A stretch of 64,000 nt of DNA, from positions 557,964-621,963 of the forward strand of contig NZ_MKFI01000002.1 of assembly GCF_001982635.1 (NCBI RefSeq), written 5' to 3'. The notes under the pieces are model-generated. The model was not told the DNA's origin. It searched no databases and saw only the letters and a program-made list of their open reading frames with translations. Below, one piece after another: positions 37,627 through 46,873 of the stretch (positions within the stretch are counted from its first letter, which is position 1; each line of letters begins with the position of its first letter). The position numbers and the translations under genes were made by a program. This stretch comes from Bradyrhizobium mercantei. GTDB lineage: Bacteria > Pseudomonadota > Alphaproteobacteria > Rhizobiales > Xanthobacteraceae.

Positions 37627-40355
37627 GGGGACGCGATGGAGACCCGAGAAACCGGTTCGGCTCCAACCTCGACGTCATCAGGCAGTCGCAGCAGAACGAT
37701 CGCGAGCGTCGGCGCAGCCTGCTGTCGAAGCCCGCCATCGATCGGCCGGCCACGACCGACGGCCCTCCCGGCAAGAGTCCCGTTCGGGACGCGCGCCCGG
37801 TACTGCCGGCGCTGCGCCTCTATCACCGCTCGGATCTCGGGTCGGAGGTGAACTACGTGCCGGCGGCGGCGAGCGCGGTCTCAATGATCGCCGACGCGCT
37901 GGTGGAGCGGACAAGCAGAGTCGTCTTCACTTGGCCCGACAAGCTCAACCGGCCACTCGGTGCAACGATCTCGGCTTTGCTGCGCGCACAGTCCGCTCAG
38001 CCGATGCTTCGGTCCACGGTCGCATACTATCCGTTTACGGACCGCAAGACGCACAGCCTCAAGTCGATCCTGGTGGACGAGCAGGATCTGGCGACCCGCT
38101 ACCTCGATTTGATCCGGAATATGGACAGTTCGAAGTATCACGGCGCCGATTACCAGAACGCCTATCTTCTGAAGAGCCTCAAGGACGCTTCGCCCAACAA
38201 GGCCGGAGCGAACGTCAGCCATCCCAATCTGCGCGAATTGATCCCGACCTTCGGACCGCTCGCGCATAATCACGTCATTCGCTACGCCGACCGCGACGAG
38301 GACTTCCTTGGCGAGATCGCGTCGCGCCGGACCCTGATCCGCGAAGCCTCGAAATACCGGCGCGAGATCTCCTCGAAAAGCGCGGCGCCCATCGCGATTC
38401 TCGGGCTTCCCGCCGCCGTCGACGACATCAATCGTCTATTCAAGACCGAGTCCCGACTGGCGGAGCGATGCGACCTCGTCGTCGCCGACGCCACTGACGT
38501 GGCGTTCGGTGGCGCGGACGCCTGGCTCAAGGGTCTGCGCCGCATCGCCCACCTCGTGGGCGGCCTTCCCCGCGAGGTGCCGATCGTCGTCATCACCCAG
38601 GATGGCTTCATCGCGAAGGCCGCCGCGGAAATTTTGGCGAAGCGTGCCGCGAACGGCCGCACCGTACCCGAACGCGCCAAGATCGACGCCTTCGTAAAGA
38701 TCGTCCCGAACGATTTCACGGCGCAGGGAGGCGGCACGGACGGCTGGAACACGGTGTCGTTCGCCACGCATCTGAAGGCCGAAGAGCTCGCGAAGTTCCG
38801 GGCCGACGCCCTATCGCTCGCCGCCGCTCTCCGAAACGCCGGCTATGCCGGCGCGGCCGACGCTGTCGTGAAGGCGATTACCTTCGTAAGAACCGTGGCC
38901 TGCCTTCCGATCCCTCTGACGGAGTTTCGCGAACATCTCGACTTCATGGAGCGGGCCGGCGCCGTGAGCGATTTCGTCGTCGCCAGATATCGTTACCTCG
39001 CCGTCGCGGATTCGCTGCGCAAGGCTGAAGCGACCTCCGACAGCTTGGGAGATGCCGTCTTCGCCTTTCGCCAGCGCACCGAGGCTATGGTCGAGCGTTA
39101 CGCCGACGGCGGCGAGGTCTCCGAGTTCGTCCGAGAACTGATCTACAAAGCGGCCAACAAGGCGAACCGCACAATAGTGGCGTTCCGCGACCGCGTCGTG
39201 CTCTCCGCCATCTCGGAGTGGCTGGCCGGCCGGGACGACGTCGATCAGGAGAAGCTCGCGAACAAGTTGATTCTGACGACGACGGAAGCGCTCGCATCGA
39301 CTTTGTCTGCGACGTCGCGCGGTGCGCCGATCGACTCGCTTCTGCTCGTCAACCCGAAGGTTCGCGACTTCGAGCGCATCATCCTGTCGCCTTCGCTGCC
39401 CCGCAAGGTCGGATTGATAGGCGACGGGGGAATGCTCGGTGCCATCACAACCGTACTGGCGCCGGTGCTGCCGCTGTTCGCCGGCAAGCCGGCGGAGCGG
39501 CTCGGCGCCGTTTCGAAGAGCCTGGCGCAGTGCGCCGAAGGGCTGACATCGTTCGACTTCGAAAAGACGATCTCTCCCGAGTTCGAGCCCGACCTGACAC
39601 TCGATTTCACCGTGCAGGACTCCTCGGACGGCGCGCCCTACGATGGTCCCGTGATCGAGCTCCGTACCGAGGACGGCTACCTCCTGCGGCTGCTGCCGCA
39701 GTCCGAATGTCTGGTCATCCAGGACGACGATGTGAACCCGTTGCGGGGACTGGCGGCGGAAAAGGTGGCCATCGGAGACCGCATCTTCGTCTTCAGCCGG
39801 GACCTGCACGATCGTATCGAATTCCTTCTCGGGCCCGTGAAGTCCGAGGGCACGACCCTGCTCTCGTCCTACCAGAAGGCGGTGCGCGACCGCGTCGCGC
39901 TGATCCCGGGCGGCAGACAAGAGCAGGCACAGGAGGTTCTCGCGCGGATGAAGGCTGCGGCCGAGGAGATCGACGAGACGCTCGACGTCGGCCGAAACGA
40001 GCTTTCCAACGTCCTGCGTTGGATGTCGACGGGCCGCGCCGGCGGCCGTCCGGACGCGCCGCGCTCCGTCAAGACCTTCGCGATCTTCATGAACGCGCTA
40101 GGCATGCCCGAAATGATGTCCGCGCAATACTGGTACAACGCGGTCGTCAGTTCCCGCGTGATGGCCATCCAGGTCGGTCTGCACGCGCACAGCCGCGCCC
40201 AGGAGTTCGTGAAGAACCCGCACGCCTTCTATTCGCGTGCCGCCGAACGGAAGCCCGAGCTCAAGCAACTCTGGGAAGAGATGGTCCGCAGCGCGAGCGT
40301 GATCGTCCAGAAGGATCTCATTTCGGCCAAACAACGCAAGGAGCACGCCCGATGA
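37623..40355 (+). CDS. Large DISARM-associated protein, DrmE-like
   Basis: A 910-aa protein of unknown biochemistry. Its place (immediately before drmA) and size are those of DrmE in class 2 DISARM, but I can only suggest the assignment. The N-terminal 50 residues are charged and disordered (RQSQQNDRERRRSLL). Residues 85-110 (RTSRVVFTWPDKLNRPLGA) and 275-335 (CDLVVADATDVAFGG, VPIVVITQDGF) look like alternating strand/helix units of a P-loop-like or Rossmann-like fold without a clear Walker A. The rest is mainly helical, including AQEVLARMKAAAEEIDETL. The start at 37623 overlaps the previous stop by 4 nt; its own stop overlaps the drmA start by 4 nt. The frame opens much earlier (37350), but that part is a shadow of the upstream gene. 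Confidence 0.7.
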   Translation: MRGRDGDPRNRFGSNLDVIRQSQQNDRERRRSLLSKPAIDRPATTDGPPGKSPVRDARPVLPALRLYHRSDLGSEVNYVPAAASAVSMIADALVERTSRVVFTWPDKLNRPLGATISALLRAQSAQPMLRSTVAYYPFTDRKTHSLKSILVDEQDLATRYLDLIRNMDSSKYHGADYQNAYLLKSLKDASPNKAGANVSHPNLRELIPTFGPLAHNHVIRYADRDEDFLGEIASRRTLIREASKYRREISSKSAAPIAILGLPAAVDDINRLFKTESRLAERCDLVVADATDVAFGGADAWLKGLRRIAHLVGGLPREVPIVVITQDGFIAKAAAEILAKRAANGRTVPERAKIDAFVKIVPNDFTAQGGGTDGWNTVSFATHLKAEELAKFRADALSLAAALRNAGYAGAADAVVKAITFVRTVACLPIPLTEFREHLDFMERAGAVSDFVVARYRYLAVADSLRKAEATSDSLGDAVFAFRQRTEAMVERYADGGEVSEFVRELIYKAANKANRTIVAFRDRVVLSAISEWLAGRDDVDQEKLANKLILTTTEALASTLSATSRGAPIDSLLLVNPKVRDFERIILSPSLPRKVGLIGDGGMLGAITTVLAPVLPLFAGKPAERLGAVSKSLAQCAEGLTSFDFEKTISPEFEPDLTLDFTVQDSSDGAPYDGPVIELRTEDGYLLRLLPQSECLVIQDDDVNPLRGLAAEKVAIGDRIFVFSRDLHDRIEFLLGPVKSEGTTLLSSYQKAVRDRVALIPGGRQEQAQEVLARMKAAAEEIDETLDVGRNELSNVLRWMSTGRAGGRPDAPRSVKTFAIFMNALGMPEMMSAQYWYNAVVSSRVMAIQVGLHAHSRAQEFVKNPHAFYSRAAERKPELKQLWEEMVRSASVIVQKDLISAKQRKEHAR

Positions 40356-43300
40356 CAGCGGCACCCACCGGCCTTCCTGGCGTCAATTCGGCGCTTCGAG
40401 ATGAACCCGACCTCGCGCAGGAGCTCAAGGAGGCGGTCTGCGACGCGCTCGTCAACGCCGTCGCGTCCAAGGCTTCCGGCACCGGCGCCTTCGGAGAGAT
40501 CGTGCTGGGACAGCGCCCGCGAGACCAGTTCTCGTCCGGTTTCCTCCTCAACCAGCTTTCGTCGGCCGGCGAGGACGAGAGCAGCGACATCCGCATTGCG
40601 GTCCACGGCGCGAGCCTCAAGCTATCGGACGGCGCACAAGGCGAGATCGAGGTACGACCGCATCTGGCGGTCTACGTGCGGGTGCTTCCGACCTGGCAGG
40701 ATCTGGAAAACGACATTCTCGGCCTTCGTCCGAAGCCGCGTCTCTCCAGACCCGTCCGCCTCGAGGTCAATGCCGAGGCGGGGAAGATCGCGGAGGCCGC
40801 GCGTGGTGAGGGCGACGCTCGCCCGCGGAAGGTCATCTTTAAGGAAGCCGTCAGGAAACTGCTCACGAAGCGCGGGGTGCGTTTCGAGAAGACCGAAGAG
40901 CCCGTCGTCATCGTCAATCCGGAGGAGGAGCCGGAGAACACGCCGGATGCTCCGCCCCTCTCGTCACGGAAGGTCGAGGCGGTCGCCGGCGAGGAGACCC
41001 CCATCGAAGTGGCCGAGACTGTCGACGGAGCGGTCTATCCGGACGAACTCTGTTCGCCCGAAGATATTCCGATGAAATTCCGACGCCTGTACGTCGCCCT
41101 GCCCGTGCTCATCCTGCCGTTGCCGGGCAGCGCGGAGGAGCGCGCCAGGCTCGTCCGCGAACATTCCATGCAGATGTGCAAGGCCATCGAAGCCGCCTAC
41201 GACGACTTCATCCGCTCTCCCGAGGGCGACCAGTGGTGCTGGCGCAAGCAACGCCTGCGTCCGAGCGTCTTCCGGTCCCGGCAGGCCTGGGAAGCAGCTC
41301 TCGCCAACATCCGCGCCACACCGGTCAACAAGGCTCATCTCTGGCCGGATCAAATGATCGAGATCTCCATCGAATGGGCGGCCAGTCCGATCGAACCGAA
41401 CGTCGTGCAGGCCGCGATCGGCCTCCTGCATCGCTCGTGCGGAAGCGTTGGAGAGCAGGAGGGCGACGGCGGAATCTTCCAGGTGCGCGTCGACATCGAG
41501 GTCCGCCCCGCGGCCGCGTTGGTCCCCTACGTTCTCGAACGCGTCAAGCCCGCCTACGACAGCCAGGGTTTCCACTCCATCTTCGCGGCCGGCTGGAACG
41601 CCGGAGTAGAGCGGGTATCCTTCGAGGGAGGGGTCCGGCTGACGACGACCTGGGCGCCGCGATACGTCCTGCCGCGCATCGTCCCGAACCGTATTGAGAA
41701 CCTCGACATCGACTTTAAGACCCTCGCCGATCCGAACATCGAGATCGATCAACTCGATCTTGTCCCCGAAGCCTTCGGTCGCTGGATCGCCGAACAGCGG
41801 GCGACGGTCGACCCGACGACCGGGCTCGATCCCTTGGACACCGTCGGCCGCGAGCGCGAGCGGGAAAAATTCGAGCAGGACATCGTCGCCTACGGAGAAG
41901 AGGTCGCGGACCTCCGCGTCGGCATCGATCTGCTCAAGCGCAGCCGCGAAATCTGGCTCGACGATCCGACGTCGGCGGGTGCGGCGCCGTTCAAGGCCTG
42001 GTATCTGACCAACCGAGCGTTCCTCGAGGTCGGACGCACCGAAGCCAAGACGTCGTGGCGCCTGTTCCAGCTGGGCTTCATCCTCTCCAACCTGGTTTCT
42101 CCTGCAACCAGGCTGAAGGAATTCGAGCATCTGTACCGACCCAACAAGGAGTCGATCGAGTCGGCGTCCCTGCTCTATTTCGCCACCGGCGGCGGCAAGT
42201 CCGAGGCCTTTTTCGGCCTGCTATTGTTCACCCTCTTCCTCGACAGGCTGCGCGGAAAACATCGAGGGATTTCGGCACTCATTCGCTATCCGCTGCGGCT
42301 GCTGACTGCGCAGCAGGCCCGACGTCTCGCGAGGGTGCTGGCGAAGGCGGAGATGATCCGCCGCGACGAGCGCATCGCCGGCGCCCCATTCGAGATCGGC
42401 TTCTGGGTCGGAAGCGGCAGCACGCCCAACAGGCTCGCCAACGGCGACCAGGTGCTGGATGAATTCAAATGCATCCCGGCGATCGATTCCGACGCGCATG
42501 CCGACGAGCCCGCCAACCGTCGCGACCCGGCCTACCTCGCCGCGCTGCGCGACTACGACAAGCTGCCGAACTGTCCGTTTTGCGACCGTCCCACCGCCCT
42601 GCGCCGCTATCCCCAGGAACAGCAGCGGCTCGGCATCGTATGCCTCGAGGCGGCATGCGAATGGAACGTCAGGACGAAGACCAACCTCCAGCGGCCGCTG
42701 CCCTTCCTTCTGGTCGATTACGACATCTACCGGTCCGCGCCGGCGATCCTGCTCGGTACGATCGACAAACTCGCTTTGATCGGACAGCATTGGTCCACGA
42801 TCAACCGGATCGGAGGAATGTTCGGGCTCGCGCGCCTCCTCGACGACAACGGCCTCATCGAGACCCCCTACGATCTGAACGTGTCGAAGGCGATGGAAGG
42901 ACGCCGCACGATCGCTCCGTCCTTCTCGAACGGAGTCGAAGTGTTCGTCGATCCCGTGCCTTCCCTCATCATCCAGGACGAAGCCCACCTTCTCGAGGAG
43001 AGCCTCGGCACCTTCGCCGGCTTGTTCGAGACGACGTTGTACCAGTGGTTCCGCTCTCTGCGCCCCATCCTGGGCGACCGGATGTCTGTTGTGCCCGGCG
43101 GCGATGGGGACATCCGGCTTCCGAAGGTCGTGTGCGCCACCGCCACGATCTCCGATCCTGAGCGCCAGATCCGCGTCCTCTACCAGAAGCGCGTGCGGCA
43201 ATTTCCCCGCAAAGGCACCCGGCTCTACCGATCGTTCTACGCCAATCCAAGCCGCTTCGAGGGAAGCGCCGGAGAGCGCAACGATATACTGGCGCTCCCC

Positions 43301-44626
43301 TCGACCGAGCCGAGTGCGGTCGAGACCTATGCGCCGTGGGCGCGGGTCTACGTCAGTCTTCTCACCAACGGTCGCCCCCACACGACCGCATCCGTCATGA
43401 TCCTCGGAGCCTTCACGGCCATCGTCACGATGCTGCTGCGCGATCTCTGCTCCGGAGATGGCGCCCGACAGTCTGCCGCGGTCCGCCTCGTCGCCTCGCA
43501 TCTCGGCGCCGGCCCGCTCGCCGGCCGCCATGGTGCCGCGCTGGCTCGCATCGAAGCTGACGCGCGTTTCGACGTCCTGGCCTCCACGGTCGACCTCCAC
43601 CGCGTGGCGCTCACCTACGTCACGAACAAGAAGGGTGGCGACCAGATATTGTCCGCGCTGCCCGGCATCGCGGACCGCCAGCATAAGGATTTCGGGCCGT
43701 CGGCGATCGTCGAAGGCATCCGCACGGACCTGATCAGCGGCGGCGTGGAATCCGGGACGGTCGAGGCGATCGTGCGCCAGGCCGAACGGAGGTTGGATCC
43801 CACGACCGAGGACGTGCAGGATGTGCTGCGGATGATCGTGGCCACGTCGGCGGTGTCGCACGGCGTGGACGTCGAAAACTTCAATTCGATGTTCTTCGCC
43901 GGCATGCCGACGGCGATCGACGAATTCATCCAGGCGAGCTCGCGCGTCGGGCGCACCCACGTCGGATTCTCGATGTTGATCCCCACTCCGCAGAACCGGC
44001 GGGACCGCTTCATCTTCGAGGTCCACGAGACATTCCATCGATTCCTCGAGAGGATGATCGCGCCGCCGGCCATCGAGCGCTGGGCCGATCGCGCCGTCGT
44101 GCGCGTCGTTCCGTCCCTGATCCAGAACTGGTTGATCGGTAAGATCTACCAGGAGCAATTCGTTGCGGACTCCGATCCCGAGAAGAAACGGGCACGGATA
44201 TTCAGCAAGGTCTCGTACGTCCGATCGCTGGTGAACCGCATGAAGACGGCCCCCTTCATCGACGGTCTGGAGAAATACATCGCCGGCTGCCTGGGCATCG
44301 ACGCCGAAGTCGGCGGTGCCGATACGCAACGGCAGATCGTCACGACGATGGTGCGGGAGCGGCTCAGGGAGTTCGTGCGGCTGCTCGAACTGCCGACGGC
44401 GGACGGCGACCTCGCGGCGTTCTGGGAGCAGTTCCGCGGCAACGTGGACAGCCCAATGACCTCGCTGCGCGACGTCGACGCTCCGGGTACGGTGCGTCCT
44501 CAGATCTCGAGCCGCAAGGCGGACGCCAAGGATCGTTTCCAGAAAATGATGAGGTTCATCCGGGAGGGCGGCACCCCGCGTCCGACCGGCGTGGTCGAGG
44601 CGACGGCGGAGTTGCGAAATGACTGA
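40352..44626 (+). CDS. drmA: DISARM DrmA-type helicase
   Basis: A 1,424-aa superfamily 2 helicase. The N-terminal 560 residues are DISARM-specific. Walker A is LYFATGGGKSEAF (about 607-619), a zinc-type insertion CPFCDRPTALRR plus CLEAACEW follows (about 740-775), Walker B is LIIQDEAHLLEE (about 870-881) and motif VI is QASSRVGRTHVG (about 1193-1204). DISARM proteins DrmA and DrmB form a complex that loads on DNA with 5' overhangs and blocks phage; nuclease activity is supplied elsewhere. The start overlaps the 910-aa gene by 4 nt (ATGA). The frame is open from 39218, but the upstream part is shadow. The stop overlaps the drmB start by 8 nt. Confidence 0.9.
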   Translation: MTAAPTGLPGVNSALRDEPDLAQELKEAVCDALVNAVASKASGTGAFGEIVLGQRPRDQFSSGFLLNQLSSAGEDESSDIRIAVHGASLKLSDGAQGEIEVRPHLAVYVRVLPTWQDLENDILGLRPKPRLSRPVRLEVNAEAGKIAEAARGEGDARPRKVIFKEAVRKLLTKRGVRFEKTEEPVVIVNPEEEPENTPDAPPLSSRKVEAVAGEETPIEVAETVDGAVYPDELCSPEDIPMKFRRLYVALPVLILPLPGSAEERARLVREHSMQMCKAIEAAYDDFIRSPEGDQWCWRKQRLRPSVFRSRQAWEAALANIRATPVNKAHLWPDQMIEISIEWAASPIEPNVVQAAIGLLHRSCGSVGEQEGDGGIFQVRVDIEVRPAAALVPYVLERVKPAYDSQGFHSIFAAGWNAGVERVSFEGGVRLTTTWAPRYVLPRIVPNRIENLDIDFKTLADPNIEIDQLDLVPEAFGRWIAEQRATVDPTTGLDPLDTVGREREREKFEQDIVAYGEEVADLRVGIDLLKRSREIWLDDPTSAGAAPFKAWYLTNRAFLEVGRTEAKTSWRLFQLGFILSNLVSPATRLKEFEHLYRPNKESIESASLLYFATGGGKSEAFFGLLLFTLFLDRLRGKHRGISALIRYPLRLLTAQQARRLARVLAKAEMIRRDERIAGAPFEIGFWVGSGSTPNRLANGDQVLDEFKCIPAIDSDAHADEPANRRDPAYLAALRDYDKLPNCPFCDRPTALRRYPQEQQRLGIVCLEAACEWNVRTKTNLQRPLPFLLVDYDIYRSAPAILLGTIDKLALIGQHWSTINRIGGMFGLARLLDDNGLIETPYDLNVSKAMEGRRTIAPSFSNGVEVFVDPVPSLIIQDEAHLLEESLGTFAGLFETTLYQWFRSLRPILGDRMSVVPGGDGDIRLPKVVCATATISDPERQIRVLYQKRVRQFPRKGTRLYRSFYANPSRFEGSAGERNDILALPSTEPSAVETYAPWARVYVSLLTNGRPHTTASVMILGAFTAIVTMLLRDLCSGDGARQSAAVRLVASHLGAGPLAGRHGAALARIEADARFDVLASTVDLHRVALTYVTNKKGGDQILSALPGIADRQHKDFGPSAIVEGIRTDLISGGVESGTVEAIVRQAERRLDPTTEDVQDVLRMIVATSAVSHGVDVENFNSMFFAGMPTAIDEFIQASSRVGRTHVGFSMLIPTPQNRRDRFIFEVHETFHRFLERMIAPPAIERWADRAVVRVVPSLIQNWLIGKIYQEQFVADSDPEKKRARIFSKVSYVRSLVNRMKTAPFIDGLEKYIAGCLGIDAEVGGADTQRQIVTTMVRERLREFVRLLELPTADGDLAAFWEQFRGNVDSPMTSLRDVDAPGTVRPQISSRKADAKDRFQKMMRFIREGGTPRPTGVVEATAELRND

Positions 44627-46865
44627 CGAAAACTTTTCGATGAAGCGCTCTCGTTCGCAGCTTGCGACGATCTACGCGCCGGGCGCCTTCTTCACGTTCG
44701 AGGGCGGCATGGGGGCCTGCATCGCCCATCCCGCCGCTCGCATCAGGGCGGACCTCACCGACATGCTGAAGAACCAGATCGTCGACAGCATCAACGAACG
44801 GGTCCGCAACTGGGAAGCTCAGGGCCTGAATTGTCGGCGGGAAGGCGGGCAGCCGCCGGTCGACCCGGAGCTTGTCCTCGACGCTCAACTCCGAAACGAC
44901 GGGGCGGTCCCGCGACTGCAGGGAGACCGCCTCGCCTTTCTCGTCCCGGACGTCATGAACTACGTGCCGGAGCCGCTGACCTTCGTCTGCCGGCGGTGCG
45001 GACTGATGAAGGACTTCCGGAATGTCGAGGACTTCGAGACGCGCAGCGGCACTCTTGAGGACGGGTGCCCGCTCCGCATCCGGAACGAACAGTGTCAAGC
45101 GAACTGGGAGCAGCTCGACGTCGTACAGGTTCACTGGTCGGGTGGCTATCAACGCATCTCCACACTCTACAACCGTTGGGACCGCGACCGGCAGGACATC
45201 GTCTGGAATAGGGTCCAGTGCCATTGCGGCAACCCGCACTTCCTGCTCGACCGCACGTCGCCGACGTTCAGCAAGTGGCGCTTGATCTGCTCGGCCTGCA
45301 ACAGCGCGACCGAACTTCCCGTGGTCAAAGATCCGGCCAGTTTGCGGGCCCTCGGCGAGGGCATCGCGCAGGGGCGCAACCAGCTGGTCGAAGTCAACAT
45401 GGAGCCCGTGTCGTACCGCGCCAACAGCGCCTACTACGTCCAGGGCGATCGGGTGCTCGCCCTGGCGAACGAAGACTACTTCCCGCTCCTGCTGCGGGGG
45501 CGCACGGACGACCTCAAGAATTTCATCGCCAAGTCGTTCTCCTATCCCGTGCTCGAGATCGCCGAGGCGGACATCGAGAACACCCTGCGAGAGAAGAACC
45601 GTTCTCAGGAATGGCTTTCCTACCGGCAATACGCCGAAATGGCCGCCATGATGAAGCAGGCCAACCGGCCTGACCTGGCCGAAGCTTCGGTCAAGGCGCA
45701 GCAGGATCAACTGGACCGCTGGCGCGCCGAGGGTCTCATCCCTGATGTCTACCAGCGCACTCCCGCCTTGAATCAGGCGGTAGAAATTCGTGGTTCTGAG
45801 TGGAACCGAAAATTCGATCCGATCCGCCAGGCGATCGAGCACAAGACCCTCGAGATCGACGTGCTCAACGACGGCAGCAAGGTGATCAATGTCAAGGAGC
45901 CGAAAGAGCCGATCATCCCCGACATGACCGCGGCCGAAGTCGACACCACTAAACGGCGGATTTCGGACCTTCTCTCGATGCTAGGCGTCGAGGACATGCG
46001 TCTCGTACGCAAGTTTCCCGTGTGCGAATTCACGTTCGGCTATTCGAGGGTCGAGTCCGGCCCGCGCGTGGTTCGAGACAAGACCGGCGAAGCCTGGGAG
46101 ATGCCGGTCAAGCTGAACCTCTTCCCTCGTGCCTACTTCCACGAGGAACACGTTCAGCCCATCTACGTCATGAAGCAGGACAACGAAGCCTTCTACGTCC
46201 GCCTCGACGAGTCCTGCGTGCGAGCGTGGCTCGACGCCAACGGCATCGCGTATACGCTTCCCGCACCGAACAGCAGGCTGGGCGCAGTTCTCATCGACGA
46301 TTACGAAACGATCAATCCGGGAGGCCACGGATTTTCGAGTTGGCTCGACGAGTACCGGGGCAACGCAACGGCCGACAGCCGCAATCTATGCTCGTACGTC
46401 TACACGCTGCTCCACACGATGTCGCACCAGATGATGCACGCGGTCGCGCAGGTCTCCGGCCTCGAACTCGGCAGCCTCACGGAGCACATCTTCCTGCCGG
46501 ATCTGGCGTTCGTCGTCTACAGACGGGGAACGACGATGGATCTCGGGTATCTGAGTTCGGCCTGGCGTATGGCCACGAATCCGACCGACGGCAACCTGAT
46601 CCTGTCCTCGATGCTGGATCCGACCAGCCTGCGATGCGGCTCGGGAGTCCTTTGCGACGAGCGCGGCGGCGCCTGTCCGGACTGCATTCTGATTCCGGAG
46701 GTCTGCTGCATCACTCGCAACAACCTTCTTAGCCGCTCTGTGCTGCGAGGGATGGCGAAACCGCATTGGGACGTCGCTATCCCCCGCGACCAGAGCATCG
46801 AAGGCTATTTCGAGGTGGTTCGGATTCTGCGTCAGGGACGGCAGAGTCGCGAAGCGGCCGAATAG
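44619..46865 (+). CDS. drmB: DISARM DrmB (DUF1998) protein
   Basis: A 748-aa partner of DrmA. Four or more zinc-type cysteine clusters lie in residues 120-230 (CRRCGLMKDF, CPLRIRNEQC, CHCGNPHF, CSAC). The DUF1998 domain is C-terminal: TLLHTMSHQMMHAVAQVSGLE, SLTEHIFLPDLAFVVYRRG, and the Cys pairs of CPDCILIPEVCC. The N-terminal RSQLATIYAPGAFFTFEGG is typical of DrmB. The start overlaps the drmA stop by 8 nt. Its stop is 8 bp from the stop of a convergent gene encoding a possible nuclease. In DISARM it helps DrmA engage DNA. Confidence 0.9.
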   Translation: MTDENFSMKRSRSQLATIYAPGAFFTFEGGMGACIAHPAARIRADLTDMLKNQIVDSINERVRNWEAQGLNCRREGGQPPVDPELVLDAQLRNDGAVPRLQGDRLAFLVPDVMNYVPEPLTFVCRRCGLMKDFRNVEDFETRSGTLEDGCPLRIRNEQCQANWEQLDVVQVHWSGGYQRISTLYNRWDRDRQDIVWNRVQCHCGNPHFLLDRTSPTFSKWRLICSACNSATELPVVKDPASLRALGEGIAQGRNQLVEVNMEPVSYRANSAYYVQGDRVLALANEDYFPLLLRGRTDDLKNFIAKSFSYPVLEIAEADIENTLREKNRSQEWLSYRQYAEMAAMMKQANRPDLAEASVKAQQDQLDRWRAEGLIPDVYQRTPALNQAVEIRGSEWNRKFDPIRQAIEHKTLEIDVLNDGSKVINVKEPKEPIIPDMTAAEVDTTKRRISDLLSMLGVEDMRLVRKFPVCEFTFGYSRVESGPRVVRDKTGEAWEMPVKLNLFPRAYFHEEHVQPIYVMKQDNEAFYVRLDESCVRAWLDANGIAYTLPAPNSRLGAVLIDDYETINPGGHGFSSWLDEYRGNATADSRNLCSYVYTLLHTMSHQMMHAVAQVSGLELGSLTEHIFLPDLAFVVYRRGTTMDLGYLSSAWRMATNPTDGNLILSSMLDPTSLRCGSGVLCDERGGACPDCILIPEVCCITRNNLLSRSVLRGMAKPHWDVAIPRDQSIEGYFEVVRILRQGRQSREAAE

Positions 46866-46873
46866 CGTTGCGC

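Noticed and set aside
39218..40351. N-terminal extension of the DrmA frame
   Set aside because: The translation upstream of 40352 is Arg/Pro-rich shadow of the 910-aa gene; the ATGA overlap at 40352 is the natural start.
42221..44329. 702-codon minus-strand frame opposite drmA
   Set aside because: Antisense shadow with His/Arg/Asp-rich composition and no recognisable domain.
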